A model generated the notes under the pieces. That model saw only the letters and a program-made list of their open reading frames with translations. It did no database searches and had not been told where the DNA came from. From positions 310,001 to 374,000 of the forward strand of contig JANQSE010000006.1 in assembly GCA_028284195.1 (NCBI GenBank): a stretch of 64,000 nucleotides of DNA, given 5' to 3'. Of this stretch, positions 35,983-46,457 are shown in pieces; the first letter of the stretch is position 1, and each line of letters starts with the position of its first letter. Position numbers and translations under genes: made by a program. This stretch comes from Balneola sp. Lineage in GTDB: Bacteria > Bacteroidota > Rhodothermia > Balneolales > Balneolaceae.

Positions 35983-36780
35983 ATGGGTAAAGTAATCTCC
36001 ATAGCCAATCAAAAAGGTGGAGTCGGTAAAACTACTACAGCAATAAATTTAGCGGCCAGTTTAGCTGCTATCGAACATCCTACACTTGTTATAGATATTG
36101 ATCCTCAAAGTAATACAACTAGTGGCCTTGGTATAGATGTAAAAACGGTAACCAATTCTATATACGAGGTACTTATTGGTAGCGTTGATATTCAGGATAC
36201 TATCAGAACAACAGAATTAGACTTTCTTGATTTGGTACCGGCTCACATAAATTTGGTGGGTGCCGAAATTGAGATGATAGACAGAGAAGACAGAGAACGA
36301 ATTTTGGATAAGGCTATATGGGAATTAAGAGATAAGTATGATTTTATCATTATTGACTGCCCACCCTCTCTTGGATTGCTAACTATTAATGCATTAACCT
36401 CATCCAATTCCATTGTCATACCGGTTCAATGTGAATATTTTGCTTTAGAAGGTCTCGGGCAGCTGCTAAACACTATTAAGATTGTTCGTCAACATCTTAA
36501 TCCAGATTTAGATATTGAAGGCGTTTTGTTAACCATGTATGATACCAGAACAAGATTATCTAACCAGGTGGCCGAAGAGGTAAAACGCTATTTTGATGAT
36601 CGGGTATTTAAATCTGTAATTACCAGAAATATTCGGTTAGCTGAAGCACCCAGCTTTGGCAAACCGGCTTTGTTATATGATTCAATAAGTACAGGCAGTA
36701 AAAATTATCTGGCGCTTGCTCGTGAGCTTATAAAGAAGAATAAAAAATTATTTAAAGACAGCCCGGTTCTTTCCAATTAA
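35983..36780 (+). CDS. parA: ParA/Soj, chromosome-partitioning ATPase
   Basis: Deviant-Walker ATPase that moves or positions ParB-parS complexes on the nucleoid, 265 residues. The P-loop is [14 protein letters not shown], with the signature lysine K11 and the ATP lysine K16; Walker A' is [14 protein letters not shown]; Walker B is [13 protein letters not shown]. No N-terminal helix-turn-helix domain is present, so it is the Soj (chromosomal, short) type. parB follows 11 bp later. DnaA-box-like sites lie upstream. A matching parS (a near-palindrome around CACGTG) was not found in the window by eye. Confidence 0.95.
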   Translation: MGKVISIANQKGGVGKTTTAINLAASLAAIEHPTLVIDIDPQSNTTSGLGIDVKTVTNSIYEVLIGSVDIQDTIRTTELDFLDLVPAHINLVGAEIEMIDREDRERILDKAIWELRDKYDFIIIDCPPSLGLLTINALTSSNSIVIPVQCEYFALEGLGQLLNTIKIVRQHLNPDLDIEGVLLTMYDTRTRLSNQVAEEVKRYFDDRVFKSVITRNIRLAEAPSFGKPALLYDSISTGSKNYLALARELIKKNKKLFKDSPVLSN

Positions 36781-36791
36781 GAGAGTGTTAC

Positions 36792-37736
36792 ATGGCTAAA
36801 AAAGTTTTAGGACGAGGTTTAGGAGTTTACTTTCCAGAATATGATTCTGGTGAAGGTGATAATAGCTCGCAAAAACCGAAAAGAGAACCCATTGCAAAAG
36901 CGGGACAGAAGAAAAAACAGGAAGTAGCGGTTGACCCCGCAGAACTTGCAAATGTAGTACTACATATCCCGGTTGATGATATTCGGGCAAACCCTAATCA
37001 GCCCAGAAAAGAGTTTGATGAAGAACGCCTTGATGAGTTGGCGAGTTCAATAAAAGAGCACGGTATCATTCAACCTATTACAGTCAGGTATATCGGTGAA
37101 AAGAAGTTCGAACTGATAAGTGGTGAACGGCGTTTAAAAGCATCAAAGCTAGCCGGACTTAGCGAGGTTGCAGCGTATGTTCGTAAAGCTGATGACGAGC
37201 AAAGTATGGCTTTTGCCTTGATTGAGAATATTCAGCGTGAAGACTTGAATGCTTTAGAAGTAGCTTTGGCATACCAAAGGTTATTGGAAGAATTTGATTA
37301 TACGCAAGCTCAGGTAGCAGAAAGGGTGGGGAAAAACCGTACCACTGTTACTAATATGCTTCGGTTGTTAACCCTTCCGGATTTCATTCAGAATTCTCTC
37401 AAAAATAATGAGATTTCGATGGGGCATGCGAGGGCTTTAATAACTATTGAAGAAGAAACCAGCCAACAAAAACTCTTAAAAAAGGCAATTAAGAATGAAT
37501 GGTCTGTTCGGCAGATAGAAGAAGCTGTTCGTGGCTTTGGTGGTTCAAAGACAAATAAGAAAAGCAAGAAGTCTAATAAAGAAGATCTTTTTTATGAAAA
37601 TATATCGTCCAGGCTTAGGCAAACATTTAGTACAAAAGTTCAGGTAAAACCCAAAGCAAAAGGTGGGGAAATCAAAATTGAATACTACTCTCAGGATGAC
37701 CTGGAACGCATTCTTGCTATTCTTGATACGGTTTAG
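36792..37736 (+). CDS. parB: ParB/Spo0J, chromosome-partitioning protein
   Basis: CTP-dependent DNA clamp that loads at parS, 314 residues. The N-terminal CTPase/ParB domain (about 58-150) has the signature NPNQPRKEFDEERLDEL, then GERRLKASKLAGL and the arginine patch IENIQREDLNALEVA. The helix-turn-helix TQAQVAERVGKNRTTVTNML (about 175-194) reads parS. A Lys-rich linker (SKTNKKSKKSNKEDL) precedes a short C-terminal dimerisation part. The front (MAKKVLGRGLG) is the usual ParA-activating peptide with a glycine-arginine pair. The DUF5683 gene begins inside its 3' end. Confidence 0.95.
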   Translation: MAKKVLGRGLGVYFPEYDSGEGDNSSQKPKREPIAKAGQKKKQEVAVDPAELANVVLHIPVDDIRANPNQPRKEFDEERLDELASSIKEHGIIQPITVRYIGEKKFELISGERRLKASKLAGLSEVAAYVRKADDEQSMAFALIENIQREDLNALEVALAYQRLLEEFDYTQAQVAERVGKNRTTVTNMLRLLTLPDFIQNSLKNNEISMGHARALITIEEETSQQKLLKKAIKNEWSVRQIEEAVRGFGGSKTNKKSKKSNKEDLFYENISSRLRQTFSTKVQVKPKAKGGEIKIEYYSQDDLERILAILDTV

Positions 37737-38334
37737 TGCTACATTTTTTGTTTTATATGTGTGTTTCAATATTCAGTTAAATGCACAAAACACAAAACAA
37801 TCTGAGGTTCGGTTTTCAGCAGATTCTCACTTCATGAACATCAGCTTCGATAGTACATCATCAACATATCCTAACCCGAAAACAGTATTAAGACGATCGA
37901 TGATTATTCCAGGCTGGGGACAAATCACAAATAAGCAAGTTTGGAAAGTGCCCATTGTATACGGTTTATTAAGTGGTTTAACCTACTATAGTATAAACCT
38001 CACCAAAAACTATCACGATTATAGAGCTGCTTATTATAATTCTTTTGCAAATAATACAGATATGCGTTTTGGCCCAACGCCAGGAAGGCTACAAGGACAA
38101 AATGTAAACAGTCTTAGAAGCAACAGGGATTTTCTTAGAAACCGCAGAGACTTTATTTATGTAACCATTTTTTTGGCATATGTACTAAATGTTGTGGATG
38201 CATATGTGTTTGCTCATTTACGTTCTTTCGATGTGTCAGATGATTTGGTTTTAAAGCATGAATTTATTCCCAACACAATTACTACCCCTTATTCAGCAGA
38301 TATACCTGCTATATCACTTAAATTAAATTTTTAA
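37696..38334 (+). CDS. DUF5683 family membrane/exported protein
   Basis: A 212-residue protein from ATG 37696, overlapping the end of parB by 41 bp; a GTG at 37663 is in frame but lengthens the N-terminus unhelpfully. The first 30 residues are a hydrophobic signal segment ending near NIQLNAQ. The DUF5683 core RRSMIIPGWGQITNKQVWKVP starts near 75. Two more hydrophobic stretches follow (VPIVYGLLSGLTYYSINL and IYVTIFLAYVLNVVDAYVFA). Family members follow parB across Bacteroidota, implying a conserved but unknown link. No enzymatic motif is visible. Confidence 0.85.
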   Translation: MTWNAFLLFLIRFSATFFVLYVCFNIQLNAQNTKQSEVRFSADSHFMNISFDSTSSTYPNPKTVLRRSMIIPGWGQITNKQVWKVPIVYGLLSGLTYYSINLTKNYHDYRAAYYNSFANNTDMRFGPTPGRLQGQNVNSLRSNRDFLRNRRDFIYVTIFLAYVLNVVDAYVFAHLRSFDVSDDLVLKHEFIPNTITTPYSADIPAISLKLNF

Positions 38335-38337
38335 CAA

Positions 38338-39045
38338 ATGACCGATAATTCAAATCCGGAACATCTTAAACGAAGACAATATCAGGAAGGAAATAACAAA
38401 GATATTTGGAGTGTATTCAAAATTATGGGAGAGTTGGTAGATGGGTTTGATACACTTTATAAAGTAGGTCCCTGCGTGTCTATTTTTGGATCTGCAAGAA
38501 CTAAGCCCGGAGATAAATACTATGAACTTGCAGTAGAAACTGGTGAGCTTATTACTAAGAAAGGTTTTGGCGTAATTACTGGGGGCGGGCCTGGTATAAT
38601 GGAAGCCGGGAATAAAGGTGCTGCACAAGAACAAGGTAGATCAGTAGGCTTAGGTATTGAATTGCCTTTTGAGCAAGGCATGAATAAATATGTGAACAAA
38701 GAATACTCCGTTGATTTTAATTATTTCTTTGTTCGAAAAGTGATGTTCGTTAAATATGCTCAAGGTTTTATTGTATTCCCAGGCGGTTTTGGTACTCTGG
38801 ATGAATTATTTGAAAGCTTAACCTTAATTCAAACTCATAAAATCAGCCAAATTCCAATTGTTCTATTTGGATCTGAGTACTGGTCTGGATTGGTAGACTG
38901 GATTAATCGAACCATGAAGGAGGCAGGCACTGTTTCAGAAAAAGATACTAACTTATTTCATGTAACCGACAGCAAAGAAACAGCAGTTGACATTATCTGT
39001 GACTTTTATGATAAAAAAGATCCCAAACCAAATTTTTACTTTTAA
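38338..39045 (+). CDS. LOG family protein (lysine-decarboxylase-like nucleotide phosphoribohydrolase)
   Basis: A 235-residue cytosolic protein of the TIGR00730/LOG family. The signature PGGFGTLDELFE (about 148-159) carries the catalytic Glu, and GGGPGIMEAGNKGA (81-94) binds the phosphate. Related enzymes cleave N6-modified adenosine 5'-monophosphate to free base and ribose 5-phosphate; others only bind nucleotides. The SIFGSARTKPGDKYYELA opening is the usual Rossmann start. It follows the DUF5683 gene after 3 bp, so it is likely the last gene of the parAB transcript. A 10-bp stem inverted repeat (39057-39066/39085-39094) follows. Confidence 0.92.
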   Translation: MTDNSNPEHLKRRQYQEGNNKDIWSVFKIMGELVDGFDTLYKVGPCVSIFGSARTKPGDKYYELAVETGELITKKGFGVITGGGPGIMEAGNKGAAQEQGRSVGLGIELPFEQGMNKYVNKEYSVDFNYFFVRKVMFVKYAQGFIVFPGGFGTLDELFESLTLIQTHKISQIPIVLFGSEYWSGLVDWINRTMKEAGTVSEKDTNLFHVTDSKETAVDIICDFYDKKDPKPNFYF

Positions 39046-39181
39046 CCAGAAACATGAGGATTTATTAAAGAGTTGAGATCATACAATAAATCCTGAAATT
39101 GATAGGTTATTGGTTTTAGATATGGAGCTTTTTTGTTTAAATTAAAAGCTTTGAAATAAACAAAACATCAACATTAGAAAT

Positions 39182-40195
39182 ATGAAGGTTTTTAACAAAA
39201 GTTTCTTAATACTTTTTATTGGATTATTGGCTTCCAATGTAATGGGGCAAAGTACCTACGAAGATGCAGTAAAGTTGTACAACAGTGCTGGAGAAAAAGC
39301 CAAAGCAAAAAATTTCGATGACGCAATTTCATCATACAAACAAGCTGCAGAAATTGGTGAGCAGCTCGGCACAGCGCAGGGAACAGATATTAAAGCACGT
39401 TCTGAGCAGCAAATTCCAAAAGTTTACCTGAATAAAGCTGGTAACTTGTTTAATGCTTTTAGAAGCTCTAAACAAATTCCTGATTTAGATATTGCAATTT
39501 CTGCTTTTGAAAAAGCTGTTGTAATATCAAAAGAATATGGTGATGTTCAGGTTGAAAGAAGAGCTGCCGGATATGTTCCTCAACTGTATTTCCAAAAGGC
39601 GAATATGCTTTTTAAACGAGAAAATTATGCCGGAGCAGATGAGGCGTTAGATCAGGCAATAAGAGCGAATGCTAACTACGCTCAGCCTTATTACCAAAAA
39701 GGATTGGTAGCAAAAAAACTTGACCCCGAAAATATTGATATTGTTCTCAGATGGTTCGATCAAGCTATTGCAGTTGGTACTAAAACCAACAGAGGTCAGG
39801 TAGTACGTCAAGCTACAAAAGCAGCCCATAACGAACTTTTGTACCATGGAGCTTCATTAATTGAATCAGGAGATTATAACAAATCCATAGAACTGTTAGA
39901 GCATGCTCTTAACTATGATGATGAATCTGCAGATGTTTATTACCGTTTGGCTGAAGCTCATAACAAAAAAGGCAGCTATGACAACGCAATAGAGAATGCA
40001 AACCTGGCATTAAAGTACGAGCAGGGTGGTAAAAATGATAAAGCAAAGATCTATTTTGAACTAGGCTTGGCTTATAAATCAAAAAACATGAAAGCTGAAG
40101 CGTGTTCTGCATATAATGATGCTTCTTTTGGATCCTTCAGAGAACCTGCAAAATACTCGATGGAATACGAGCTAAAATGTAAATCCACAAAATGA
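39182..40195 (+). CDS. Exported TPR-repeat protein
   Basis: A 337-residue protein with a signal peptide at about 1-22 (KVFNKSFLILFIGLLASNVMG after Met) and a string of helix-turn-helix TPR units. These include EKAKAKNFDDAISSYKQAAE (32-51), the block around ENYAGADEALDQAIRANANYA (about 145-165), LIESGDYNKSIELLEHALNY (about 225-245) and KKGSYDNAIENANLALKYEQ (about 265-285). Two cysteines near the end lie in the last unit (EACSAYNDASFGS and ELKCKS). TPR proteins act as scaffolds; the partner is unknown. It has its own 136-bp leader and a strong downstream terminator, so it is a single-gene unit between LOG and transketolase. Confidence 0.82.
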   Translation: MKVFNKSFLILFIGLLASNVMGQSTYEDAVKLYNSAGEKAKAKNFDDAISSYKQAAEIGEQLGTAQGTDIKARSEQQIPKVYLNKAGNLFNAFRSSKQIPDLDIAISAFEKAVVISKEYGDVQVERRAAGYVPQLYFQKANMLFKRENYAGADEALDQAIRANANYAQPYYQKGLVAKKLDPENIDIVLRWFDQAIAVGTKTNRGQVVRQATKAAHNELLYHGASLIESGDYNKSIELLEHALNYDDESADVYYRLAEAHNKKGSYDNAIENANLALKYEQGGKNDKAKIYFELGLAYKSKNMKAEACSAYNDASFGSFREPAKYSMEYELKCKSTK

Positions 40196-40213
40196 TTTTC
40201 ATTGATATGTTTC

Positions 40214-40247
40214 AAACCTCTCACATTAATTTGTGAGAGGTTTTTTT
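40214..40247 (+). terminator. Rho-independent terminator after the TPR gene
   Basis: A 12-bp stem, AAACCTCTCACA (40214-40225) with TGTGAGAGGTTT (40232-40243), a 6-nt loop and a T-run to 40247. It lies 18 bp after the stop. Confidence 0.85.
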
Positions 40248-40345
40248 ATGTCCAAGCTATCAATTTCTATTTATTCTTTCGAACTCAATAAGGCTTTTCC
40301 TATCTTCTTTGCCATTAAATTTCGACTGACAAACTAACTACTTTT

Positions 40346-42346
40346 ATGTCCCCTTCGCTCGATCAATTGTGTGTAAATACAATCAGAACTCTTTCAATGG
40401 ATGCAGTTCAGAAAGCTAACTCAGGCCACCCCGGAATGCCCATGGGAATGGCTGATGTGGCTTTTGTACTGTGGACGAAATTTCTAAAGCACAATCCCAA
40501 AAATCCGGAGTGGATTGACAGAGATCGGTTTATTTTATCTGCCGGGCATGGATCTATGTTGATTTACAGTTTGCTTCACCTCACTGGCTATGACCTGAGT
40601 TTAGAAGAGATCAAAAATTTTCGCCAAATGGGAAGTAAAACCGCGGGACATCCAGAATATGGTGTTACACCCGGTGTTGAGATGACAACTGGCCCGCTGG
40701 GGCAGGGATTTGCAACTGGTGTAGGAATGGCAATGGCAGAGCAATTTCTGGCAGGTAAGTTCAATACAGAATCTCATAAAATTGTAAATCATTATACATA
40801 CGCTATTGTAAGTGATGGTGACTTAATGGAAGGGATTTCTCATGAAGCAGCATCACTGGCGGGGCATTTAAAGCTCGGTAAGTTAATTTATTTGTACGAT
40901 GCCAACTCAATTTCAATTGATGGTTCAACCGATCTGGCATTTACCGAAGATCCGGTAAAAAGGTTCGAAGCATACAACTGGCATGTTCAGGAAATTGATG
41001 GACACAATCATGCTGAGATAGAGAATGCTATTCAAAATGCACAAAAGGAAACCTCTAAGCCTTCTATTGTAATTTGCAGAACTCATATTGGATTCGGAAG
41101 TCCTAACAAACAGGATTCAGCATCTTCTCATGGTTCACCACTAGGTGAAGAGGAAATAAAGCTTACCAAAGAGATATATGGGTGGGATCCGGAAAGGCAG
41201 TTTTTTATTCCGGAAGAAGCCCTGGTTGTTTTCAGGCAGGAAATAGCTAAAGGAGACGCCGCTGAAAAATCCTGGAATGATGTAATGGGATCATTCAGGA
41301 AAGAGCATCCTGAAAAAGCAATTACTTTTCAAAATTGGATGAGTGGTAAGCTTGCAGTAGATATCGAAAAATTGTTACCTGTGTTTGAAGCAGATGCAAA
41401 AGGAACAGCAACGCGGGGAGCTTCGGGAATTGTGTTGAATGATCTTAAAGATGAAATTGATAACCTGTTCGGTGGTTCTGCAGATCTTGAAGGAAGCGTC
41501 AAAACCAATTTAAAAGGCGAAGGAAGATTTGGTTTGGATGGCGCAACAGGCAGAAATGTGCACTATGGTGTTCGGGAACATGGAATGGCTGCCGCATTAA
41601 ATGGGATGGCATTACATGGAGGGTTAATTCCATTTGGTGGAACGTTCTTCGTATTTACCGATTATTGCAGGCCATCGATTCGGTTGGCTGCTTTGATGAA
41701 AACACCATCAATTTTTGTGATGACCCACGACAGTATTGGTTTGGGTGAAGACGGGCCTACTCATCAACCGGTAGAACATTTAATGAGTTTAAGAGCAATG
41801 CCAAACGTTTTAGTAATAAGGCCTGGTGATGCTAATGAGGTTGCTTATGCATGGAAAGCAGCCATTGAACATAAGACAGGCCCTACCATTTTAGTACTTA
41901 CTCGTCAAAATATTCCTACGTTCGAACGCGGAGAACATAATAAACCGGAGCTCACTCAAAAAGGGGCATACATACTTTCGGATTCAGGGAAATCAATACC
42001 TGATGCTATTCTGATTGGGACAGGTTCGGAAGTTTACCTTGCGATGGAAGCCCAAAAAGAGCTTAAAGAAAAAGGGATAGATGTTCGTGTAGTAAGTATG
42101 CCTTGTTGGGAGCTATTTGAAAACCAAGATTCAACATATATAGAGAAAGTGCTGCCATCTTCTGTTAAAAACAGAGTAGCTGTAGAAGCAGGATCTACTT
42201 TTGGCTGGGAACGTTGGGTTGGAAGTGAAGGTACTGCCATAGGAATAGATACTTTCGGAGAATCTGCTCCTTATCAGGAATTGTATAAGCATTTTGGTAT
42301 TACTACTAAGAAAGTGGTAGAAGTTGTATTGGCTCAAAAGTTTTGA
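40346..42346 (+). CDS. tkt: Transketolase
   Basis: ThDP enzyme of the non-oxidative pentose phosphate pathway, transferring two-carbon units between sugar phosphates. The 666-residue full-length form carries all signature parts: [16 protein letters not shown], the [17 protein letters not shown] loop, the ThDP motif [18 protein letters not shown] with DANSISIDG, the IGFGSPNKQ strand, the catalytic Glu in [13 protein letters not shown] (about 415), and [19 protein letters not shown] in the pyrimidine domain. The C-terminal third domain is complete. It stands alone between a terminator and an intergenic repeat. Confidence 0.97.
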   Translation: MSPSLDQLCVNTIRTLSMDAVQKANSGHPGMPMGMADVAFVLWTKFLKHNPKNPEWIDRDRFILSAGHGSMLIYSLLHLTGYDLSLEEIKNFRQMGSKTAGHPEYGVTPGVEMTTGPLGQGFATGVGMAMAEQFLAGKFNTESHKIVNHYTYAIVSDGDLMEGISHEAASLAGHLKLGKLIYLYDANSISIDGSTDLAFTEDPVKRFEAYNWHVQEIDGHNHAEIENAIQNAQKETSKPSIVICRTHIGFGSPNKQDSASSHGSPLGEEEIKLTKEIYGWDPERQFFIPEEALVVFRQEIAKGDAAEKSWNDVMGSFRKEHPEKAITFQNWMSGKLAVDIEKLLPVFEADAKGTATRGASGIVLNDLKDEIDNLFGGSADLEGSVKTNLKGEGRFGLDGATGRNVHYGVREHGMAAALNGMALHGGLIPFGGTFFVFTDYCRPSIRLAALMKTPSIFVMTHDSIGLGEDGPTHQPVEHLMSLRAMPNVLVIRPGDANEVAYAWKAAIEHKTGPTILVLTRQNIPTFERGEHNKPELTQKGAYILSDSGKSIPDAILIGTGSEVYLAMEAQKELKEKGIDVRVVSMPCWELFENQDSTYIEKVLPSSVKNRVAVEAGSTFGWERWVGSEGTAIGIDTFGESAPYQELYKHFGITTKKVVEVVLAQKF

Positions 42347-42366
42347 GCTTTTGTTCTGTTATAAGA

Positions 42367-42391
42367 GTCATTCCCGCGCAGGCGGGAATCT
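42367..42391. repeat. Short hairpin repeat GTCATTCCCGC ... GCGGGAATCT
   Basis: ATTCCCGC (42370-42377) and GCGGGAAT (42382-42389) form an 8-bp GC-rich stem with a 4-nt loop, 24 bp after the transketolase stop. The sequence matches a widespread bacterial intergenic repeat type (CATTCCCGCGCAGGCGGGAATCT-like). It may also act as a weak terminator. Confidence 0.6.
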
Positions 42392-42431
42392 GAAATGTAG
42401 TTGAAAGAACTGTTTTATTTATTCACTTTAA

Positions 42432-43004
42432 AACATATCCCGTATCAGGCGCATTGCAGATTTTTCGAGGTTATTCGAATATTTAAAGCCTTATAAGAAC
42501 CTGTTGGTTCAATTGGCACTAGGCCTCGGCATTGGAAGTATCCTACAACTCATCTTTCCATTTTTAACCCAATCCATTGTAGATATTGGGATAAATACCA
42601 GGGATCTCAATTTTATATATCTTATTCTTATCGCCCAGATCATGTTGTTTGTAGGGCGGACCGGAGTAGAGTTCATCCGCTCCTGGATTTTACTGCACAT
42701 GAGTACCCGTATCAACATTTCTATTCTTTCCGATTTTCTGATCAAACTCATGAAGCTATTCATGCCATATTTCGATGCAAAAATGACGGGAGATATTAGG
42801 CAACGTATGGAAGATCATGTGCGGATTCAGAATTTTTTAACCAGTCAAACCCTGAGTACGCTATTCTCTTTTGTGAACTTACTGGTATTTGCATTAGTAC
42901 TGGCCTATTACAACATGCTCATTTTTACGGTTTTTCTGGTGAGCAGTATCTTATACATCATCTGGGTATTAGAGAATCTTTCCTATAAATTTCAATTAAA
43001 TTAG
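42432..43004 (+). pseudogene. Remnant of a peptidase-containing (bacteriocin-type) ABC exporter, membrane domain only
   Basis: An open frame of about 190 codons without a proper start: it opens after a TAA at 42429 and reads FEYLKPYKNLLVQLALGLGI, then SIVDIGINTRDLNFIYLIL, the segment around WILLHMSTRINISILSDF and AKMTGDIRQRMEDHVRIQNFL. These are the first membrane helices of C39-peptidase-type ABC exporters. The peptidase domain before it and the ATPase domain after it are missing; after IIW the frame leaves the family and ends in NLSYKFQLN. The only in-frame start (TTG, 42504) gives a 166-residue piece that cannot act as an exporter. I read it as a doubly truncated gene. Confidence 0.8.
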
Positions 43005-43322
43005 AAGAAATATTCAGCAGTATAGATGTTAATTCAAGTAATTTATTAATAAATGCCTATGATCGTAATAGAAAAGATAGGTTCTATATAGTGTATTCCC
43101 TGGAAGGTATTTGAAAATTGGATCGTGATACCTATTGAAGAAAGTTATAGCCGTTTTGTTTTTGTGTTTTGTTAGGGTTGCTTTTTTGTAAAGCTCTATA
43201 GAATTATGATACCATCTATGAAGGATGCGATTCGGCCGGCCAATTATAGCACCACAGGCATTTTACCACTTTCAAAAACAAAGGATTTCCATTATAATTC
43301 TAAGTATTATTAATCATCTCAT
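43005..43322 (+). other. Gene-poor degenerate stretch before the RND operon
   Basis: 318 bp without a confident gene. Two short open pieces are seen: one around 43013-43127 encoding KLEEIFSSIDVNSS followed by AYDRNRKDRFYIVYSLEGI, and one around 43207-43311 encoding IRPANYSTTGILPLSKTKDF. Both look protein-like and both are cut by stops. I do not recognise either; they may be tails of lost genes. No clear promoter for the RND operon was seen. Confidence 0.5.
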
Positions 43323-46300
43323 TTGCTGCTTCGAAAGCCCATAGCTTCTATTATTCTTGTTTTTGCCGTGCTCATTTTTGGAAGCATTACTCTTTCACGG
43401 CTTTCGATTGAGCTTTTACCGGATGTAAACCCACCGACATTACTTATAAGTACCGAATATAAAGGTGCTCCAGCTGCCGACGTAGAGTATCACATCAATG
43501 AGCGGTTAGAAGGTACATTGGGTTCGGTTCGCGGAGTACAGCAGACCCGGAGTTTATCCCGCCAGGGGCAAAGCCTGATTTTCCTCACTTTTAAATGGGG
43601 AACAGATATGGATCTCGCTTTTTTGAATGTGCGGGAAAAACTGGATCAGGTTCGCCCACTACTTCCACAAAATGCCGAACGGCCGCAATTGGTGTATTCT
43701 TCCGCATCAGATGAACCCATTGCCACCATTGCGGTAACCTTGAACAATGCCTCAAATCAGGATTTTTCGAACCGACTGGCAACAAAACGCTGGGCAGAGC
43801 AGGTATTTACCCGCCGCCTTGAGCAGCAAGAAGGCATAGCGCAGGCCTTGCTGGTAGGGCAGGTAGAACCCGAAGTTCAAATAAATTACGACCCCAAACT
43901 AATCGATCGTTATGGGCTTTCTTTGATGCAGGTTCGTCAGATTATCAGTGATGCGAATGTGTTTTCTTCTACCGGTGAACTGCGCGATGGTTGGTATCGC
44001 TATGCTATTAAGATCCAGAGCAGAATTGAGTCTATAGAAGACATACAATCCATTCCGGTTATCTCTCTTGCAAACGGAAGGGTACTTACATTAGACGATA
44101 TTGCCGATATAGAGATCAGGGAAGCAGATCCTTCTTCTTTTGCCATGCTCGACAATCAAGAGGTACTGAATGTACTGGTAAAAAAAGAGTATGGAGCCAA
44201 TACCGTTACTGTATTTGAAACGTTACAGCAAATGATGGAGGAAATCCGCAGTCAAAACCCCGAGTTCAACATCCAGGTTATCCGGGAAGATGCTACCTAC
44301 ATCGAAAACTCCATTTCTAATTTATTGCAAACGCTGATAATTGGTGGTGTGTTGGCTTTCTTTGTATTGTTTTTATTTCTGGACGATGTGCGGAGCCCGT
44401 TTACTATTGGTATCTCCATTCCGGTAAGCGTTTTTCTCACTTTTGTGATTATGTATGTATTCGAAATCCAGCTCAACATTATTTCTTTGAGTGGGCTTAC
44501 ACTCGGGATCGGTTTACTGCTCGATAATTCCATTGTGGTTCTTGAAAACATCAATCGCTATGTAAAGCTTGGTTACGACAGGTACGAAGCTGCTTCAAAA
44601 GGAACCAAAGAAATTGCGCTGGCAGTTACCGCATCTACATTTACAACCATTTCCGTTTTTCTTCCATTGATTTTTCTTGGTGGATTTGAAGGGGCTTTTT
44701 TTCGCGATCTTGCCGCAACGCTTTCTATAAGTTTGTTATCCTCTCTGTTAGTAGCACTGGTAATTCTTCCTGTTTTTGTAGCCCGGTTTGGAGGCAGCGG
44801 AACCGGATTTCTTTCAAAAATTACGCAAATGCTCGGGCAAATTATTGAGCGTTACGAAAGTACTTTAAAGGTAGCTATCAAAAAACCATTTTATCCGGCA
44901 GCCATCACGTTTATTGCAATGGTTTTAGCTTTGTATGCTTTTTTAATTGTACCTAAGAACTCTTTACCCGAAGGAGAACCTAATCGTATTGAATATTTGG
45001 TAACCATGCCGGGAAATACCTCTCTGAAATCCGCCAAAGAAGCATCCAGAACGGTATCGAACTTTATTATGAGAGAAACCGGTGCAGAAGATATAATTTC
45101 GATAGGAGGTTATACCGATAACACAAGTTTGGGATCTATTCAGGATGAAGGGTTAAATAAATTCAAGGTGGTAGTACCGGTGCAAGGCTGGAGCGAAGTT
45201 CGCAAGGCAGAGGTTCTTTTTGCAGAACTGGCTAAAACCTACGCTGAATGGAGTTTCAGTAAGCAAGAAGATTCGCGTATAGGAGGGGTATCATCATCGG
45301 TAGAAGCTCCGGTGCAATTCAGCATTGTTGGTATCGACAGAAATTTGAGTAGAAAAGTAGGAGCAGCCTTCAACCGGTTTCTGGATCAATCTTTTGGAGG
45401 CATCCAGCTCACAGAAAAGTTTCCACAAACAATAGAGGCGTATCAACTTCAGCTAAAGAACGACCGCCTGCTGTTTTATGAAATTACAGAAAGGGATGTG
45501 ATTGCCTATCTGGAATCGTTAAGCCGCGGTATGTATGTAACAGATTGGAACCGCCAGGACGAGCAGATTGCTATCCGGTTATTGGGAACGGGAGAAGAAA
45601 TAAATAATCCGGCTGACATTCGCCTTAATATCAAAAACAAAATTATCCCATTAACCGAAATTGCCCGGATTGAAGCCATTCAGGAAGCAGAGCAAATTGA
45701 GCGGCTGGAACAATCTGCTATTCTTACATTCAACTCCAGCTTCTCTTTTACTGATTGGTGGTGGCAGGGTGGTGAGATACAGAATGCAGTAAATGCCTTT
45801 ATGCAGCAAACGGGATATGAGATTAAAGTTGGCGGTACTGCACTTCAATTAATCTCTTTGCTCAAAGAATTAGCGTTGCTGTTGTCAATTAGTGTGCTGC
45901 TTATTTATTTGATCCTGGCCATACAGTATGAAAACCTTAAATACCCGCTGATCATTATTTTGGCAATTCCATTTGCATGGATTGGTTCGGTATTCGCACT
46001 ATATGTAACGGGAATCAGTTTAAATGCTCTTTCTTTTATGGGAGTACTTATACTTACAGGGATCGCTGTGAACGATTCAATCCTAAAAGTAGATTTTATG
46101 AGACGTTATTATGAAGAAACCGGAAATCTTCAGGAAGCGATCAGCGAGGCAGGAAAAAACAGATTCCGTCCGGTTGTGATGACAAGCCTCACCACCATTT
46201 TGGGGCTTATTCCAATGCTTATTCCATTTGGCGATGGTTATGTACTAAGGCAGTCTTTGGCTATCGCATTAATGGGAGGTATGGTAACCAGCACTTTGCT

Positions 46301-46397
46301 TACATTATATTTAATCCCGTTAGTCTTTAAATGGATTGAAGGGAGGAAAGAGAATAAAAACTTAGAAAAAACCCAGAACCCTGCAGATGCTGTCTAA
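43323..46397 (+). CDS. RND efflux transporter permease (first)
   Basis: A 1,024-residue inner-membrane pump of the AcrB-like superfamily: 12 membrane helices, two large periplasmic loops. The first helix is KPIASIILVFAVLIFGSITL, then IELLPDVNPPTLLISTEYKGAP. The helix-4 relay motif reads GIGLLLDNSIVVLENINRY, with one Asp where AcrB has an Asp pair. The segment STFTTISVFLPLIFLGGFEG is typical. The only available start is TTG at 43323, giving MLLRKPI; family members usually have six to ten more residues, so the true 5' end may be lost in the degenerate region upstream. The MFP gene follows 60 bp later. Confidence 0.9.
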   Translation: MLLRKPIASIILVFAVLIFGSITLSRLSIELLPDVNPPTLLISTEYKGAPAADVEYHINERLEGTLGSVRGVQQTRSLSRQGQSLIFLTFKWGTDMDLAFLNVREKLDQVRPLLPQNAERPQLVYSSASDEPIATIAVTLNNASNQDFSNRLATKRWAEQVFTRRLEQQEGIAQALLVGQVEPEVQINYDPKLIDRYGLSLMQVRQIISDANVFSSTGELRDGWYRYAIKIQSRIESIEDIQSIPVISLANGRVLTLDDIADIEIREADPSSFAMLDNQEVLNVLVKKEYGANTVTVFETLQQMMEEIRSQNPEFNIQVIREDATYIENSISNLLQTLIIGGVLAFFVLFLFLDDVRSPFTIGISIPVSVFLTFVIMYVFEIQLNIISLSGLTLGIGLLLDNSIVVLENINRYVKLGYDRYEAASKGTKEIALAVTASTFTTISVFLPLIFLGGFEGAFFRDLAATLSISLLSSLLVALVILPVFVARFGGSGTGFLSKITQMLGQIIERYESTLKVAIKKPFYPAAITFIAMVLALYAFLIVPKNSLPEGEPNRIEYLVTMPGNTSLKSAKEASRTVSNFIMRETGAEDIISIGGYTDNTSLGSIQDEGLNKFKVVVPVQGWSEVRKAEVLFAELAKTYAEWSFSKQEDSRIGGVSSSVEAPVQFSIVGIDRNLSRKVGAAFNRFLDQSFGGIQLTEKFPQTIEAYQLQLKNDRLLFYEITERDVIAYLESLSRGMYVTDWNRQDEQIAIRLLGTGEEINNPADIRLNIKNKIIPLTEIARIEAIQEAEQIERLEQSAILTFNSSFSFTDWWWQGGEIQNAVNAFMQQTGYEIKVGGTALQLISLLKELALLLSISVLLIYLILAIQYENLKYPLIIILAIPFAWIGSVFALYVTGISLNALSFMGVLILTGIAVNDSILKVDFMRRYYEETGNLQEAISEAGKNRFRPVVMTSLTTILGLIPMLIPFGDGYVLRQSLAIALMGGMVTSTLLTLYLIPLVFKWIEGRKENKNLEKTQNPADAV

Positions 46398-46457
46398 AAG
46401 ACTCCCAAGGAGAAACAGGTTCAGCGTCACGTACTTTTTAATTAAATAGAATTATCT

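Noticed and set aside
35875-36000. parS site near parAB
   Set aside because: No near-palindrome around CACGTG is present here; the isolated CACGTG at about 16336 lies inside rsmI and lacks the flanking symmetry.
42504-43004. A functional small membrane protein
   Set aside because: The frame reproduces only the internal membrane segment of an ABC exporter and continues upstream of its TTG without a real start, so a remnant explains it better.
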